Of a stretch of 64,000 nt of DNA, positions 37,888 through 48,703 are shown piece after piece. The notes below the pieces were generated by a model. The model was not told where the DNA came from. It did no database searches and saw only the letters and a program-made list of their open reading frames with translations. The stretch lies in NCBI RefSeq assembly GCF_030010215.1, contig NZ_JASCRR010000005.1, forward strand, positions 186,001 through 250,000, in the 5' to 3' direction. The translations under genes were made by a program, and so were the position numbers. The first letter of the stretch is position 1. Each line of letters starts with the position of its first letter. The stretch is from Tianweitania sp. UT-5YL-CI-8 (GTDB lineage: Bacteria > Pseudomonadota > Alphaproteobacteria > Rhizobiales > Rhizobiaceae).

Positions 37888-39393
37888 TCAATTCGCCGCC
37901 GCGGCCGGAGCCGCGTCGATCGATACGGTTATTTGATTGACGAGCGCCTTCACCGACTCGGCGGTGGCGTTGAACACCGGCATCGGATAGATGCCGAAGA
38001 AGATCGTCAGGACCACCAGCGGATAGATGATGGCCTTCTCACGGTTGGAAAGGTCGAGCAGGCTCTTCAGGCTCTCCTTGGTCAGGGCGCCGAACACGAC
38101 GCGGCGGTAGAGCCACAGCGCGTAGCCGGCCGACAAGATCACGCCGGTTGCCGCGAACAGCGCCACCCAGGTGTTGACCTGGAACACGCCGAACAGCGTC
38201 AGGAACTCGCCGACGAAGCCCGAGGTGCCGGGCAGGCCGACATTGGCCATGGTGAAGATCAGGAACACGACGGCATATTTCGGCATGTTGTTGACCAGCC
38301 CGCCATAGGCAGCGATGTCTCGCGTGTGCATGCGGTCGTAGACGACGCCGACGCAGAGGAACAGCGCGCCCGACACGATGCCGTGGCTGAGCATCTGGAA
38401 CAGCGCGCCCTGGATGCCGGCCTGGTTCATGGCGAAGATGCCCATGGTCACGTAGCCCATATGGGCGACCGACGAATAGGCGATCAGCTTCTTCATGTCC
38501 TCCTGCATCAGCGCCACCAGCGAGGTGTAGATGATGCCGATCACCGACAGGGTGAACACGAAGGGTGCGAACATCTCGGACGCCAGCGGAAACATCGGCA
38601 GCGAGAAACGCAGGAAGCCGTAGCCGCCCATCTTCAGGAGAATGCCCGCCAGGATAACCGAGCCGGCCGTCGGCGCCTCGACATGCGCGTCAGGCAGCCA
38701 TGTATGGACCGGCCACATCGGCATCTTCACCGCGAAGGAGGCGAAGAAGGCGAGCCAGAGCCAGGTCTGCATGCCGGCGGGGAAATCATGCGCCAAAAGC
38801 GTCGGGATGTCCGTGGTGCCGGCCTGATAGTACATCGCCATGATGGCGAGCATCATCAGCACCGAGCCGAGCAGCGTGTAGAGGAAGAACTTGAAGCTGG
38901 CATAGACGCGGCGCTTGCCACCCCACACGCCGATGATGATGAACATCGGGATCAGGCCGGCTTCGAAGAAGACGTAGAACAGCACGATATCCAGCGCGCA
39001 GAACACGCCGATCATCAGCGTTTCCAGGATCAGGAACGCGATCATGTATTCCTTGACGCGGTGCTGGATAGCATCCCAGGACGCCAGGATGCAGAGCGGC
39101 ATCAGGAAGGTGGTCAGGATGACGAACAGCATCGAAATGCCGTCGACGCCCATATGGTAGGAAATGCTCGCGTCGATCCAGCCGACTTTTTCGACGAATT
39201 GGAAGCCGGCGGTCGCCGTGTCGAAATAGATCCATATCAGCAGCGACACCGCGAAGGTGAACGCCGTTGTCAGCAGGGCGACATTGCGGATGTTGCGGCG
39301 CGCCGCCTCCCCCTCGTCCCGGATCAGCAGGATGAGGAAGGCGCCAACGAGCGGCAGGAAGGTGATCAGCGATAGAATGGGAACGCCGGACAT
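37888..39393 (-). CDS. nuoM: NADH-quinone oxidoreductase subunit M
   Basis: NuoM is an antiporter-like proton-pumping subunit. This 501-residue protein has about 14 membrane helices, the conserved [57 protein letters not shown] (containing the key Glu and Lys), [34 protein letters not shown] and [18 protein letters not shown] 39393 gives [17 protein letters not shown] and a 1-bp TGATG overlap with the nuoL stop. The larger open frame extending into nuoL was rejected. Confidence 0.97.
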   Translation of the reverse strand: MSGVPILSLITFLPLVGAFLILLIRDEGEAARRNIRNVALLTTAFTFAVSLLIWIYFDTATAGFQFVEKVGWIDASISYHMGVDGISMLFVILTTFLMPLCILASWDAIQHRVKEYMIAFLILETLMIGVFCALDIVLFYVFFEAGLIPMFIIIGVWGGKRRVYASFKFFLYTLLGSVLMMLAIMAMYYQAGTTDIPTLLAHDFPAGMQTWLWLAFFASFAVKMPMWPVHTWLPDAHVEAPTAGSVILAGILLKMGGYGFLRFSLPMFPLASEMFAPFVFTLSVIGIIYTSLVALMQEDMKKLIAYSSVAHMGYVTMGIFAMNQAGIQGALFQMLSHGIVSGALFLCVGVVYDRMHTRDIAAYGGLVNNMPKYAVVFLIFTMANVGLPGTSGFVGEFLTLFGVFQVNTWVALFAATGVILSAGYALWLYRRVVFGALTKESLKSLLDLSNREKAIIYPLVVLTIFFGIYPMPVFNATAESVKALVNQITVSIDAAPAAAAN

Positions 39394-41378
39394 CAGAAGG
39401 AGCTCCCGAACATCATCCAGGTGACCAGCGCGACGACGCCGATCAGCATTGCGAATGCGTAGTGGTAGAGATAGCCGGTCTGCAGCTTGACGACGCGGTT
39501 GGTGACGTCGACCACGCGAGCCGAGATGCCGTCGGGGCCGAGCCGGTCGATGACCCAGCCGTCGCCACGCTTCCACAGGAAGGTGCCTATCCGCTTGGCC
39601 GGCTGCACGAACAGGAAGTCGTACAATTCGTCGAAGTACCACTTGTTGAGCAGGAAGGCATAGAGCCCGCGATGCTGTTCGGCCAGGCGCTTCGGTGCCT
39701 CGGGCGACTTGATGTAGAAGAGATAGGCAACAGCGAAGCCGGCGATCATGGCGAGGAACGGCGACAGCTTCACCCACATCGGCACTTCGTGGAAGTCGTG
39801 CAGTATATGGTTGCTCTCGGCGATGAAGATCGCGCCCTTCCAGAACTCTTCATAGTGGTGGCCGATGAAATACTCGTGGAACACGACGCCCGCGAACAGC
39901 GCGCCGACGGCGAGGATGAACAGCGGCACCAGCATCACCGGAGGCGATTCATGCACATGGTGCATGACATCGGCGGTGGCACGCGGCTTGCCGTGGAAGG
40001 TCATGAAAATCAGGCGCCAGGAATAGAAGCTGGTGAAACAGGCGGCGATGACCAGCATGACGAAGGCGAAGCCCGCGACCGCGTTGTGGCCGACGAAGGC
40101 GCCTTCGATGATGGCGTCCTTGGAGAAGAAGCCGGCCGTGCCGATGATCGTCGCCGGGATGCCGACACCGGTCAGCGCCAGCGTGCCGATGATCATCATC
40201 CAGTAGGTGGTTGGGATCAGCTTGCGCAGTCCGCCCATCTTGCGCATGTCCTGCTCGTCCGACACCGCATGGATCACCGAGCCCGAGCCCAGGAACAGCA
40301 GCGCCTTGAAGAAGGCATGCGTGAACAGGTGGAAGATAGCCGCCGAATAGAAGCCCATGCCGAGCGCCACGAACATATAGCCGAGCTGCGAGCAGGTCGA
40401 ATAGGCGATGACGCGCTTGATGTCGTTCTGCACCAGGCCGACGGTCGCCGCGAAGAAGGCGGTGAAGGCGCCGATGAAGGTGACGAAGGTAAGCGCGGAA
40501 TGGGACAGTTCGAACAGCGGCGACAGACGTGCCAGCATGAACACGCCGGCGGTGACCATGGTCGCGGCATGGATGAGCGCCGACACAGGCGTCGGACCTT
40601 CCATGGCGTCTGGCAGCCAGGTGTGCAGAGGCACCTGCGCCGACTTGCCCATGGCGCCCATGAACAGCAGAAGGCAGACGACGGTGATCGCTGAATGCTT
40701 GTCGAGGTGATAGCCGAGGAAGTTCATCACCGTCTCGGCATGCTCCGCTCCTTCTGCCGGCAGGTACGTCGCGGCGTTGGCGAAGATGGTTGAGAACTGC
40801 ACCGAGCCGAACAGCACGAACACGCCGAACAGACCAAGCAGGAAGCCGAAATCGCCGACGCGGTTGACGATGAACGCCTTCATGGCGGCGGCGCCGGCGG
40901 ACGGCTTCTTATACCAGAAGCCGATCAGCAGGTAGGACGCGAGACCGACGCCTTCCCAGCCGAAGAACATCTGTACCAGATTGTCCGACGTCACCAGCAT
41001 CAGCATGGCGAAGGTGAACAGGCTGAGATAGGCGAAGAAGCGCGGCCGATGCGGATCGTGGTGCATGTAGCCGATCGAGTAGATATGGACCAGCGCCGAG
41101 ACCGTATTGACCACGATCAGCATGACGGCCGTCAGCGTGTCGATACGCAAGGCCCAGTCGGCCTGCAGCGAGCCCGAATCGATGAAGCGCAGAACAGGAA
41201 TCGTGAAGGCTTCGGTATGACCGAGCGCAACAGTGAAGAACGCCACCCATGACAGGACGGCGACCACGACCATGAGGCCGGAGGTGATGTACTCCGAGGC
41301 CTTTGCGCCGAGCGACGTGCCGAACAGCCCGACGATCAGGAAGCCGGCGAGCGGCAGGAAGACAATTGCCTGATACAT
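39393..41378 (-). CDS. nuoL: NADH-quinone oxidoreductase subunit L
   Basis: NuoL is the distal proton-pumping subunit with a long lateral helix. The 661-residue product begins [20 protein letters not shown] and contains [93 protein letters not shown] and a C-terminal amphipathic helix region. Length and helix pattern match the family. nuoK lies 10 bp upstream; nuoM follows with a 1-bp overlap. Confidence 0.97.
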   Translation of the reverse strand: MYQAIVFLPLAGFLIVGLFGTSLGAKASEYITSGLMVVVAVLSWVAFFTVALGHTEAFTIPVLRFIDSGSLQADWALRIDTLTAVMLIVVNTVSALVHIYSIGYMHHDPHRPRFFAYLSLFTFAMLMLVTSDNLVQMFFGWEGVGLASYLLIGFWYKKPSAGAAAMKAFIVNRVGDFGFLLGLFGVFVLFGSVQFSTIFANAATYLPAEGAEHAETVMNFLGYHLDKHSAITVVCLLLFMGAMGKSAQVPLHTWLPDAMEGPTPVSALIHAATMVTAGVFMLARLSPLFELSHSALTFVTFIGAFTAFFAATVGLVQNDIKRVIAYSTCSQLGYMFVALGMGFYSAAIFHLFTHAFFKALLFLGSGSVIHAVSDEQDMRKMGGLRKLIPTTYWMMIIGTLALTGVGIPATIIGTAGFFSKDAIIEGAFVGHNAVAGFAFVMLVIAACFTSFYSWRLIFMTFHGKPRATADVMHHVHESPPVMLVPLFILAVGALFAGVVFHEYFIGHHYEEFWKGAIFIAESNHILHDFHEVPMWVKLSPFLAMIAGFAVAYLFYIKSPEAPKRLAEQHRGLYAFLLNKWYFDELYDFLFVQPAKRIGTFLWKRGDGWVIDRLGPDGISARVVDVTNRVVKLQTGYLYHYAFAMLIGVVALVTWMMFGSSF

Positions 41379-41388
41379 GGTCTTACCG

Positions 41389-41697
41389 TCAGCCCTTCAT
41401 CATATTCACGTCTTCGACCGCGATGGAGCCGCGGTTGCGGAAGAACACGACCAGAATGGCGAGGCCGATAGCCGCCTCCGCCGCTGCCACCGTCAGCACG
41501 AACAGCGCGAAGACCTGGCCCACCAGATCGCCGAGCGCGGCCGAGAAGGCCACGAAATTGAGATTGACCGCGAGAAGGATCAGCTCGACCGACATCAGGA
41601 TAACGATGACGTTCTTGCGGTTGAGGAAGATGCCGAAAACGCCGATCGTGAACAGGATGGCCGATACGGTCAGATAATGCGCGATGCCGACCTGCAT
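41389..41697 (-). CDS. nuoK: NADH-quinone oxidoreductase subunit K
   Basis: This 102-residue MrpC-like membrane subunit has three helices. Conserved acidic residues lie in [15 protein letters not shown] and [37 protein letters not shown], the Glu of helix 2-3 being important for proton transfer. The start is ATG 41697 ([19 protein letters not shown]). Between nuoJ and nuoK sits an 88-residue accessory gene, unlike the canonical operon. nuoL follows after 10 bp. Confidence 0.96.
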   Translation of the reverse strand: MQVGIAHYLTVSAILFTIGVFGIFLNRKNVIVILMSVELILLAVNLNFVAFSAALGDLVGQVFALFVLTVAAAEAAIGLAILVVFFRNRGSIAVEDVNMMKG

Positions 41698-41701
41698 ACC
41701 G

Positions 41702-41968
41702 TTATCCTTTCACAGGAAAATGAGAGTTCATGTCAGCGACGGCCCGTAGTGCTGCGATTAGATTCTCAACTTCAGAAATCGCAAAGGCGACCGTGCCGTC
41801 ATTGCGACCGGGAGCCTGAATGTATGAAAAATTCTCGGACTTGATGTGGACCGTGCGAACACCGTCCTTGTCCCACAAATACACAGAGGACCGGTACCCG
41901 GACGGCACCGAAACCGAATACAGTTCTCGTCCCCACCATTGATCTTTTAGACGACGGAAGAAGCTCAT
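41702..41968 (-). CDS. Hypothetical 88-residue protein inside the nuo operon
   Basis: This small soluble protein starts [20 protein letters not shown] and contains [27 protein letters not shown], a beta-rich stretch, then an alpha-helical [21 protein letters not shown] recognise no domain. Its ATG overlaps the nuoJ stop by 4 bp (ATGA), so it is translated with complex I. Being soluble and coupled to membrane subunits, it may be an assembly factor, but this is speculation. Canonical operons have nuoJ and nuoK adjacent. Confidence 0.65.
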   Translation of the reverse strand: MSFFRRLKDQWWGRELYSVSVPSGYRSSVYLWDKDGVRTVHIKSENFSYIQAPGRNDGTVAFAISEVENLIAALRAVADMNSHFPVKG

Positions 41969-42585
41969 ATTCCCTTACCCGTCTCGACCTTCTTGACCTC
42001 GATTGCCATTTCAGGCGTGCGGCCGACCTGTGTCGCGATGTTCTGGCGCTTGACGCCCGGCTTGTGACGCAGGGTCAGAACGATGGCCCCGATCATCGCC
42101 ACGAGCAGCACCAGACCGGCGATCTGGAAGAAATGCGCGTAGTCGGTGTAGAGGATGTCGCCCAAAGCCGCCGTGTTGCTGCGCGTCGCGATATCCGGTG
42201 TCGGCTGCGAAATGGTCGATGCGAGGTCGGGCGCGAAGGCGAAGCCGCCAGCCACCACGATAAGCTCGGCCGCCAGGATGATGCCGACCAGCGCGCCGAT
42301 GGGCGCGTATTGCAGCGCGCCGCTCTTCAGCTCAGCGAAATCGACATCCAGCATCATCACCACGAACAGGAACAGCACCGCCACCGCGCCGACATAGACG
42401 ACGAGCAGGATCAGCGCGACGAACTCGGCGCCGGTCAGCAGGAAGAGTCCCGCGGCGTTGAAGAACGTCAGGATCAGGTACAGAACCGAATGAACCGGGT
42501 TGCGGGCGGAGATGACCATGAAGGCCGACGCCACCGCGATGAAGGCGAAGAGGTAGAAGAATACCGCTTCCAGTCCGTTTAGCAT
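41965..42585 (-). CDS. nuoJ: NADH-quinone oxidoreductase subunit J
   Basis: This 206-residue membrane subunit has five helices. Conserved blocks are YLFAFIAVASAFMVISARNPVHSVLYLILTFFNAAGLFLLTGAEFVALILLVVYVGAVAVLFLFVVMML in its N-terminal half, where the Pro and pi-bulge region takes part in coupling. The C-terminal part (RHKPGVKRQNIATQVGRTPE) is a soluble tail typical of alphaproteobacteria. Start ATG 42585. The stop overlaps the start of the 88-residue accessory gene. Confidence 0.95.
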   Translation of the reverse strand: MLNGLEAVFFYLFAFIAVASAFMVISARNPVHSVLYLILTFFNAAGLFLLTGAEFVALILLVVYVGAVAVLFLFVVMMLDVDFAELKSGALQYAPIGALVGIILAAELIVVAGGFAFAPDLASTISQPTPDIATRSNTAALGDILYTDYAHFFQIAGLVLLVAMIGAIVLTLRHKPGVKRQNIATQVGRTPEMAIEVKKVETGKGI

Positions 42586-42719
42586 GGGTTCCCCCGGGTT
42601 TCCTTTTCAGGACACGGCGCCAAGGCGCCCTGCCCTACTCACAATCTTCGCGCCCGCTCTCCAGGCCCCTCGAAACTGCGCGTTCCTTAGACGAGCCGAC
42701 CCGGCGCGTCCATGCTTGG

Positions 42720-42844
42720 TTCCCTTCGCCCGTTTACCGGGAGAAGGTGGCCCGAAGGGCCGGATGACGGGCAGCGCAAACGCGGCAAAGATGGGTGCTG
42801 CCCCTCACCTGCCTGCCGGCATCCTCTCCCTGTAAACGGGGAGA
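42720..42844. repeat. Palindromic intergenic repeat between nuoI and nuoJ
   Basis: About 125 bp with inverted arms: CCCGTTTACCGGGAGAAGG, GGCCCGAAGGGCCGGATGA and, on the other side, GCTGCCCCTCACC and CTCTCCCTGTAAACGGGGAG. The core GGTGGCCCGAAGGGCCGG is shared with the copy inside cobN. This is a typical Mesorhizobium-type palindromic element. Confidence 0.8.
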
Positions 42845-42853
42845 GGAACGCAG

Positions 42854-43345
42854 TCATCGATACGGCGCATCCAATTCCATGTTGCGCGCGATTTCGCGTT
42901 CCCAGCGGTCGCCATTGGCGAGCAGCTTGTCCTTGTCGTAATAGAGCTCCTCGCGGGTCTCGGTCGCGAACTCGAAGTTCGGTCCTTCCACGATGGCGTC
43001 CACCGGGCAGGCTTCCTGGCAGAAGCCGCAATAGATGCACTTCACCATGTCGATGTCGTAGCGAACGGTGCGGCGGGTGCCGTCATTGCGGCGCGGGCCG
43101 GCCTCGATGGTGATGGCCTGTGCGGGGCAGATCGCCTCGCACAGCTTGCAGGCGATGCAGCGTTCCTCGCCGTTGGGATAGCGGCGCAGCGCATGCTCGC
43201 CGCGAAAGCGCGGGCTCTGTGGTCCCTTCTCGTAGGGATAGTTGATCGTTTCCTTCGGCGCGAAGAACTGGCGCATCGACAGGAAGAACGCTCCGACGAA
43301 TTCCTTCAGTAGCAGCGACTTGGCGGCCTGAGCTAGCGCTGACAT
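42854..43345 (-). CDS. nuoI: NADH-quinone oxidoreductase subunit I
   Basis: NuoI is the 8Fe-8S ferredoxin-like subunit holding clusters N6a and N6b. This 163-residue protein has the two motifs [16 protein letters not shown] and [16 protein letters not shown], each with four Cys, and the C-terminal [21 protein letters not shown] 43345 was chosen ([20 protein letters not shown]); it lies 2 bp after the small 64-residue gene's stop. It is upstream of the palindromic intergenic repeat and nuoJ. Confidence 0.97.
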   Translation of the reverse strand: MSALAQAAKSLLLKEFVGAFFLSMRQFFAPKETINYPYEKGPQSPRFRGEHALRRYPNGEERCIACKLCEAICPAQAITIEAGPRRNDGTRRTVRYDIDMVKCIYCGFCQEACPVDAIVEGPNFEFATETREELYYDKDKLLANGDRWEREIARNMELDAPYR

Positions 43346-43347
43346 GG

Positions 43348-43542
43348 TCACTCTCCAGCAAACAACGGGGCAACGAACCACCCCACGATGGGAAGCAGCA
43401 CGAACTGACTGATTCCCGTTATCTTCAAAACCCGCTTCGTCTCGGGCAGATCGACGCGGCTTGCAAGCAGGCGCAGCAGGGCGAAATCCACCACCGCGAT
43501 GACAAGACCGATCAATGCGCCGATGAGACGTGCGGTCATCAT
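43348..43542 (-). CDS. Hypothetical 64-residue membrane protein inside the nuo operon
   Basis: This small protein starts [20 protein letters not shown], followed by [16 protein letters not shown] and a second hydrophobic segment [20 protein letters not shown], giving two likely transmembrane helices with the loop between them. I know no family. ATG 43542 overlaps the nuoH stop by 4 bp, and its stop lies 2 bp before nuoI, so it is translated with complex I. It might be a small accessory or assembly subunit; this is inferred from position only. Confidence 0.6.
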   Translation of the reverse strand: MMTARLIGALIGLVIAVVDFALLRLLASRVDLPETKRVLKITGISQFVLLPIVGWFVAPLFAGE

Positions 43543-44585
43543 GCGAGCCCCGTGATCTTCAGGAAGGCGGCGGTCGCCACCACCATGAACAGCGAGATCG
43601 GCAGAAAAACCTTCCAGCCCAGACGCATGAGCTGGTCGTAGCGGTAGCGCGGCACGAAGGATTTGACGATCGAGAACATGAAGAAGCCGAGGCAGACCTT
43701 CAGCACGAACCAGACGATGCCGGGGACCCAGGTGAACGGCGCGAAGTCGAACGGCGGCAGCCAACCGCCCATGAACAGCAGCGCCATGAGCGCGCACATC
43801 AAGACGATCGCGACATACTCGCCGAGGAAGAACAGCAGGAACGGCGTCGACGAATATTCGATCATGTGGCCGGCGACCAGCTCCGACTCGGCTTCCACCA
43901 GATCGAAGGGCGGGCGGTTCGTCTCGGCCAGCGCCGAGATGAAGAAGATGACGAACATCGGGAACAGCGCCAGCCAGTGCCAGTCGAGAAACGAGTTGGG
44001 CAGGCCCATCATGGTGCCGAGGCCGTCGCGCTGCGACAAGACGATGTCGGTCAGGTTGAGCGAGCCGACGCAGAGCAGGACGGTGACGATGACGAAGCCG
44101 ATGGAGACTTCGTAAGACACCATCTGCGCGGCCGAACGCAGCGCGCCCAGGAACGGATATTTCGAGTTCGACGCCCAGCCGCCCATGATGACGCCATAGA
44201 CCTCGAGCGAGGAAATGGCGAAGACATAGAGGATGCCGACATTGATGTTGGCGATGGCCCAGCCCTCGTTAACCGGGATGACCGCCCATGTGGCGATGGC
44301 CAGAACCGCCGAAACCAGCGGCGCGAGCAGGAACACGCCCTTGTTGGCGCCGGACGGGATGACCGGCTCCTTGAAGACGAATTTCAGAAGGTCGGCGAAG
44401 GACTGCAGCAGGCCGAAGGGGCCGACGACATTCGGCCCGCGACGAAGCTGCACCGCTGCCCAGACCTTACGATCGGCGTAGAGCAGAAACGCGATGAAGA
44501 CCAGGAGCACGACAATCAGCACGACCGACTTGAGCAGCACGATCAGTGCGGGCAGCACGTAGAATGAAAAGAAACTGTCGTCCAT
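43539..44585 (-). CDS. nuoH: NADH-quinone oxidoreductase subunit H
   Basis: NuoH forms the membrane part of the quinone cavity. The 348-residue protein has eight helices and the conserved blocks [51 protein letters not shown] (the acidic E-channel loop) and [23 protein letters not shown] 44585 ([16 protein letters not shown]) is chosen over the longer frame that overlaps nuoG. nuoG ends 8 bp upstream, and the 64-residue gene follows with an ATGA overlap. Confidence 0.97.
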   Translation of the reverse strand: MDDSFFSFYVLPALIVLLKSVVLIVVLLVFIAFLLYADRKVWAAVQLRRGPNVVGPFGLLQSFADLLKFVFKEPVIPSGANKGVFLLAPLVSAVLAIATWAVIPVNEGWAIANINVGILYVFAISSLEVYGVIMGGWASNSKYPFLGALRSAAQMVSYEVSIGFVIVTVLLCVGSLNLTDIVLSQRDGLGTMMGLPNSFLDWHWLALFPMFVIFFISALAETNRPPFDLVEAESELVAGHMIEYSSTPFLLFFLGEYVAIVLMCALMALLFMGGWLPPFDFAPFTWVPGIVWFVLKVCLGFFMFSIVKSFVPRYRYDQLMRLGWKVFLPISLFMVVATAAFLKITGLA

Positions 44586-44593
44586 TGCCGCCC

Positions 44594-46666
44594 TTACTCC
44601 GCCGCCTGCTGGAAGCCGCCCTTGGCGAGTGCGGAGCACTCGGCCATGACCGCGGATGCACGCGCGATCGGATTGGTCAGGTAGAAGTCCTTCACCGTCG
44701 AGACGAAGGCGCCCTTGTTGAGAGTGCCGCCAAGCTGAGCGACGTTTTCGAGATCGCCCGCGACGCCTGCCTCGATCTCGTCGATGCGGGCGAAGTGCGG
44801 ATGGTCGGCATAGAGCTTGCCGCGCAACTGCGCAAGCGAATCGAAGGGCAGCTTGTGGCCCAGCACGTCGGAAAGAGCGCGCAGGATCGCCCAGTCCTCA
44901 CGCGCATCGCCAGGCGCGAAGCCAGCGCGCGCGGTCTGCTGGACGCGGCCCTCGGTGTTGACATAGGTGCCGGACTTTTCGGTATAGGCCGCGGCTGGCA
45001 GGATGACGTCGGCGCGGTGCGCGCCGGCATCGCCATGCGTGCCGATATAGACGACGAACGCGCTGGAAGCGGAAAGCTCCAACTCGTCGGCGCCGAGGAG
45101 GAACAGCACGTCGCTGTCGGCAACCATGCCGGCGACGTCCTTGCCGCCCTCGCCCGGCACGAAGCCGAGGTCGAGACCGCCGACGCGGGCAGCGGCCGTG
45201 TGCAGCACGGCAAAACCGTTCCAGGTATCGGACACAGCACCGACCGCCTGCGCCAGCTTGGCGGCGAGGCCGAGCACGCCGGCACCGCCGACGAGGGCGC
45301 CCTGCCCGACGATGATCAGCGGGTTCTTCGCGTTGTTCAGCGTTTCGAAGAACGACCCGTTGCCGGCCGCCAGATCGCTTAGCGTATCGGCACCGGCACC
45401 GAGCTGCTCGTAGCCGTAACGCAGATCGCCAATGTTGCCGATCACGCCGACCGGCAGGTTGCCCTGCCGCCAGCGTTTGCGGATGCGGGCGTTGAGCACC
45501 GAAGCCTCGAAGCGCGGGTTTGAGCCGATGATCAGCACCGCGTCGGCATGGTCGATGCCTTCGATGGTGGGGTTGAAGATATAGCTGGAGCGGCCGAACG
45601 ACGGATGCAGGGCCGTGCCGTCCTGGCGGCAGTCGATGTTCTTGGAGCCGAGCGAGCCCATCAACAGCTTGAGCGCATACATCTCTTCGACGGCGGCGAG
45701 ATCGCCGGCAATCGCGCCGATCCTGTCGGCCGAGGTGGCGGCAACCTTATCCTTGATCGCGGCGAAGGCTTCCGCCCAGCTTGCCGGACGCAGCTTGCCT
45801 TCACGACGCACATAAGGCCTGTCGAGGCGCTGCGTACGCAGACCGTCCCAGATGAAGCGGGTCTTGTCGGAAATCCACTCCTCGTTGACCTGCTCGTTGA
45901 CGCGCGGCATGACGCGCATCACTTCGCGGCCACGGCTGTCGACGCGGATCGCCGAGCCGACCGCGTCCATCACGTCGATGGATTCGGTCTTGGTCAGTTC
46001 CCACGGACGAGCCTGGAAGGCATAGGGCTTGGAGGTCAGCGCGCCGACCGGGCAAAGGTCGATGACATTGCCCTGCAGTTCCGACGTCATCGCCTGTTCG
46101 AGATAGGTAGTGATCTCGGCGTCTTCGCCACGGCCGATCAGGCCGAGTTCGGAGATGCCGGCAACCTCGGTGGTGAAGCGAACGCACCGCGTGCAATGGA
46201 TGCAGCGGTTCATGATCGTCTTGACCAGCGGGCCGACATATTTGTCTTCGACCGCGCGCTTGTTTTCCTTGTAGCGCGAACCGTCCATGCCGAAGGCCAT
46301 GGCCTGGTCCTGCAGGTCGCATTCGCCGCCCTGGTCGCAGATCGGGCAATCGAGCGGATGGTTGATCAGCAGGAACTCCATCACGCCTTCGCGGGCCTTC
46401 TTGACCATCGGCGTGTTGGTGAAGATTTCCGGCGCCTCCCCATTCGGGCCGGGGCGCAGGTCGCGGACGCCCATGGCGCAGGATGCCGCCGGCTTGGGCG
46501 GTCCGCCCTTCACCTCGACAAGGCACATGCGGCAATTGCCGGCGATCGACAGCCTCTCGTGGAAGCAGAACCGCGGCACTTCCGCACCCGCTTCCTCCGC
46601 TGCCTGCAGCAGCGTGAAGTGGTCGGGTACCTCGATCTCTTTCCCGTCGACCTTTAGCTTTGCCAT
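44594..46666 (-). CDS. nuoG: NADH-quinone oxidoreductase subunit G
   Basis: This 690-residue Fe-S subunit carries the N-terminal 2Fe-2S domain ([26 protein letters not shown]), the His/Cys cluster [18 protein letters not shown] and the 4Fe-4S motif [10 protein letters not shown], followed by a molybdopterin-oxidoreductase-like domain that has lost its cofactor. Start ATG 46666 ([20 protein letters not shown]). The next upstream gene is the helix-hairpin-helix accessory protein, separated by 73 bp. Length is normal. Confidence 0.97.
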   Translation of the reverse strand: MAKLKVDGKEIEVPDHFTLLQAAEEAGAEVPRFCFHERLSIAGNCRMCLVEVKGGPPKPAASCAMGVRDLRPGPNGEAPEIFTNTPMVKKAREGVMEFLLINHPLDCPICDQGGECDLQDQAMAFGMDGSRYKENKRAVEDKYVGPLVKTIMNRCIHCTRCVRFTTEVAGISELGLIGRGEDAEITTYLEQAMTSELQGNVIDLCPVGALTSKPYAFQARPWELTKTESIDVMDAVGSAIRVDSRGREVMRVMPRVNEQVNEEWISDKTRFIWDGLRTQRLDRPYVRREGKLRPASWAEAFAAIKDKVAATSADRIGAIAGDLAAVEEMYALKLLMGSLGSKNIDCRQDGTALHPSFGRSSYIFNPTIEGIDHADAVLIIGSNPRFEASVLNARIRKRWRQGNLPVGVIGNIGDLRYGYEQLGAGADTLSDLAAGNGSFFETLNNAKNPLIIVGQGALVGGAGVLGLAAKLAQAVGAVSDTWNGFAVLHTAAARVGGLDLGFVPGEGGKDVAGMVADSDVLFLLGADELELSASSAFVVYIGTHGDAGAHRADVILPAAAYTEKSGTYVNTEGRVQQTARAGFAPGDAREDWAILRALSDVLGHKLPFDSLAQLRGKLYADHPHFARIDEIEAGVAGDLENVAQLGGTLNKGAFVSTVKDFYLTNPIARASAVMAECSALAKGGFQQAAE

Positions 46667-46739
46667 CTTGCCTCAAACCCCTGCGGATGACCCGCATTCC
46701 GTTCTAGACCGGAGGCCTTGCGGCTTCCGCATTTCAATT

Positions 46740-47375
46740 TCAGTTTACGCCGTTTCCGGCAAGCTTCGACGCCTGACCGGTCCAGTCGTCCCGGCCAATG
46801 CGCCCGCCGAACGATAGATGCTCGTCCACCCAGCCGATTTCTTCCTCGGTCCACGCGGCGATCTGCGCGTAGGTCCAGATTCCCAAACCGTTCAAAACCT
46901 GCTCCAGCTTCGGGCCGATGCCCGAAATCGCCTTCAAATCGTCCGGAGCTTCGGGCTTTTCCAGAGCCTGGGGCTTGACGAAAGCCGCCACCGTTTCTGC
47001 CACAATCACGTCCGTGACGGGTGCCACGACTTTCGGCTGCCGGACCGCGACGCGTTCGGCAACGGCGCGGCTGTCGTCCATCAGGATCTTGATGGTCGCG
47101 CGCGCCTTAGACTGTGCCGAGGGTTTGTCCTTGGCCGGCCTTGGGGGCTCGACCGCAGCAGGCTTCGCCAGTCCAGTTGGCTGCAGATTGGACAGCCGGC
47201 GCGTCATTTCGGATGCCCCTTCGAGCATGCCGATCCAGACGCCGATGGCCTGGCCGGCCATGCCGAAGCCCAACGCCGTCATCGCAGCCGCACCCGCGAA
47301 CGGATGCGCCATCAGGTTCGCAGCGCCTGCGACCTCTTCCTTCAGCGTCATTCCGATAGGGGTCTTGCCGGTCAT
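46740..47375 (-). CDS. Helix-hairpin-helix accessory protein in the nuo operon
   Basis: This 211-residue protein has an N-terminal hydrophobic half (MTGKTPIGMTLKEEVAGAAN, then ALGFGMAGQAIGVWIGMLEG) that may associate with membrane, an Ala/Pro/Lys-rich linker (about 65-100) and a C-terminal helix-hairpin-helix (DDLKAISGIGPKLEQVLNGLGIWTYAQIAAW, then GRIGRDDWTGQASKLA). Such ISGIGPKLE domains also occur as C-terminal extensions of NuoE in other alphaproteobacteria, so a complex-I-associated role is likely although unproven. Located between nuoF (10 bp upstream) and nuoG. Confidence 0.75.
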   Translation of the reverse strand: MTGKTPIGMTLKEEVAGAANLMAHPFAGAAAMTALGFGMAGQAIGVWIGMLEGASEMTRRLSNLQPTGLAKPAAVEPPRPAKDKPSAQSKARATIKILMDDSRAVAERVAVRQPKVVAPVTDVIVAETVAAFVKPQALEKPEAPDDLKAISGIGPKLEQVLNGLGIWTYAQIAAWTEEEIGWVDEHLSFGGRIGRDDWTGQASKLAGNGVN

Positions 47376-47384
47376 GTGCCTGCC

Positions 47385-48692
47385 CTACTCCGCCGCGACC
47401 AGGATCGGTTCGGCGCGATGCGCGTTGCGCGAGAACTCGTCGATACGGCGCTCGATTTCCGGACGGAAGTTGCGGATCAGGCCCTGGATCGGCCATGCGG
47501 CCGCATCGCCCAGCGCGCAGATAGTGTGGCCTTCGATCTGCTTGGTCACGTCGAGCAGCATGTCGATCTCGCGCTTCTGCGCCTCGCCACGCACCAGACG
47601 CTCCATCACGCGCCACATCCAGCCGGTGCCTTCGCGGCACGGCGTGCACTGGCCGCAGCTCTCGTGCTTGAAGAAGTAGCTGAGCCGCGCGATCGCCTTC
47701 ACGATGTCGGTCGACTTGTCCATGACGATCACGGCCGCCGTGCCGAAGGACGACTTACGCTCGCGCAGGCCGTCGAAATCCATCGGGCAGTCGATGATGT
47801 CCTCGGCCTTCACAACCGGGCAAGACGCGCCGCCGGGAATGACGGCCAGAAGATTGTCCCAGCCGCCGCGAATGCCGCCGCCATGCTTTTCCACCAGTTC
47901 GCGGAAGGTGATGCCCATCGATTCCTCGACTGTGCAGGGCGTATTCACATGGCCGACCAGCATGAACAGCTTCGTGCCGACATTGTTGGGACGGCCGATG
48001 GAGGAAAACCACGCCGCACCCCGGCGCAAAATGGTCGGCGCAACGGCGATGGATTCGACGTTGTTGACCGTCGTCGGGCAGCCATAAAGGCCCATATTGG
48101 CCGGGAATGGCGGCTTCAGGCGCGGCTGGCCCTTCTTGCCTTCCAGGCTTTCCAGCAGGGCTGTTTCCTCGCCGCAAATATAGGCGCCGGCGCCGTGATG
48201 GACGTAGATGTCGAAGTCGTAGCCGTTCTTGTTGTTCTTGCCGATCAGGCCCGCTTCATAGGCTTCGTCGATGGCAAGCTGCAGCGCTTCGCGTTCGCGG
48301 ATAAATTCGCCGCGCACATAGATGTAGGCGGCAATCGCGCCCATGGCGAAACCCGCGACCAGGCAGCCCTCGACCAGCGTATGCGGGTCGTTGCGCAGGA
48401 TTTCGCGGTCCTTGCAGGTGCCGGGTTCGGATTCGTCGGCATTGACGACCAGATAGGACGGACGTCCATCAGCGCCGGGCTTGGGCATGAACGACCACTT
48501 CAGGCCGGTCGGGAAGCCCGCGCCGCCGCGCCCGCGCAAGCCGGACGCCTTCATCTCGTTGATGATCCAGTCGCGGCCCTTCTCGAGAAGGCCGGCCGTG
48601 TTGTCCCATTGACCACGCCGCTGCGCGCCCGCCAGCGACTTGTCGAAGCGGCCGTAGATGTTGGTGAAGATGCGGTCTTTGTCTTCAAGCAT
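47385..48692 (-). CDS. nuoF: NADH-quinone oxidoreductase subunit F
   Basis: NuoF binds NADH, FMN and cluster N3. The 435-residue protein shows the NADH loop [17 protein letters not shown], the flavin region ([17 protein letters not shown]), the [20 protein letters not shown] segment and the Cys cluster [22 protein letters not shown] with the fourth Cys in [13 protein letters not shown]. Start ATG 48692. nuoE ends 11 bp upstream. Length and motifs are fully typical. Confidence 0.98.
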   Translation of the reverse strand: MLEDKDRIFTNIYGRFDKSLAGAQRRGQWDNTAGLLEKGRDWIINEMKASGLRGRGGAGFPTGLKWSFMPKPGADGRPSYLVVNADESEPGTCKDREILRNDPHTLVEGCLVAGFAMGAIAAYIYVRGEFIREREALQLAIDEAYEAGLIGKNNKNGYDFDIYVHHGAGAYICGEETALLESLEGKKGQPRLKPPFPANMGLYGCPTTVNNVESIAVAPTILRRGAAWFSSIGRPNNVGTKLFMLVGHVNTPCTVEESMGITFRELVEKHGGGIRGGWDNLLAVIPGGASCPVVKAEDIIDCPMDFDGLRERKSSFGTAAVIVMDKSTDIVKAIARLSYFFKHESCGQCTPCREGTGWMWRVMERLVRGEAQKREIDMLLDVTKQIEGHTICALGDAAAWPIQGLIRNFRPEIERRIDEFSRNAHRAEPILVAAE

Positions 48693-48703
48693 GCTGTTGC
48701 TCC

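Noticed and set aside
35953-39375. A 1140-codon plus-strand open frame
   Set aside because: It runs antisense to birA, nuoN and nuoM, is rich in Arg/His/Gln/Asp as expected from reverse reading of high-GC membrane genes, and shows no domain or ribosome-binding site.
39462-40694. A 410-codon plus-strand open frame opposite nuoL
   Set aside because: Same reason: an antisense shadow of a real membrane protein gene, with biased His/Gln/Glu composition.
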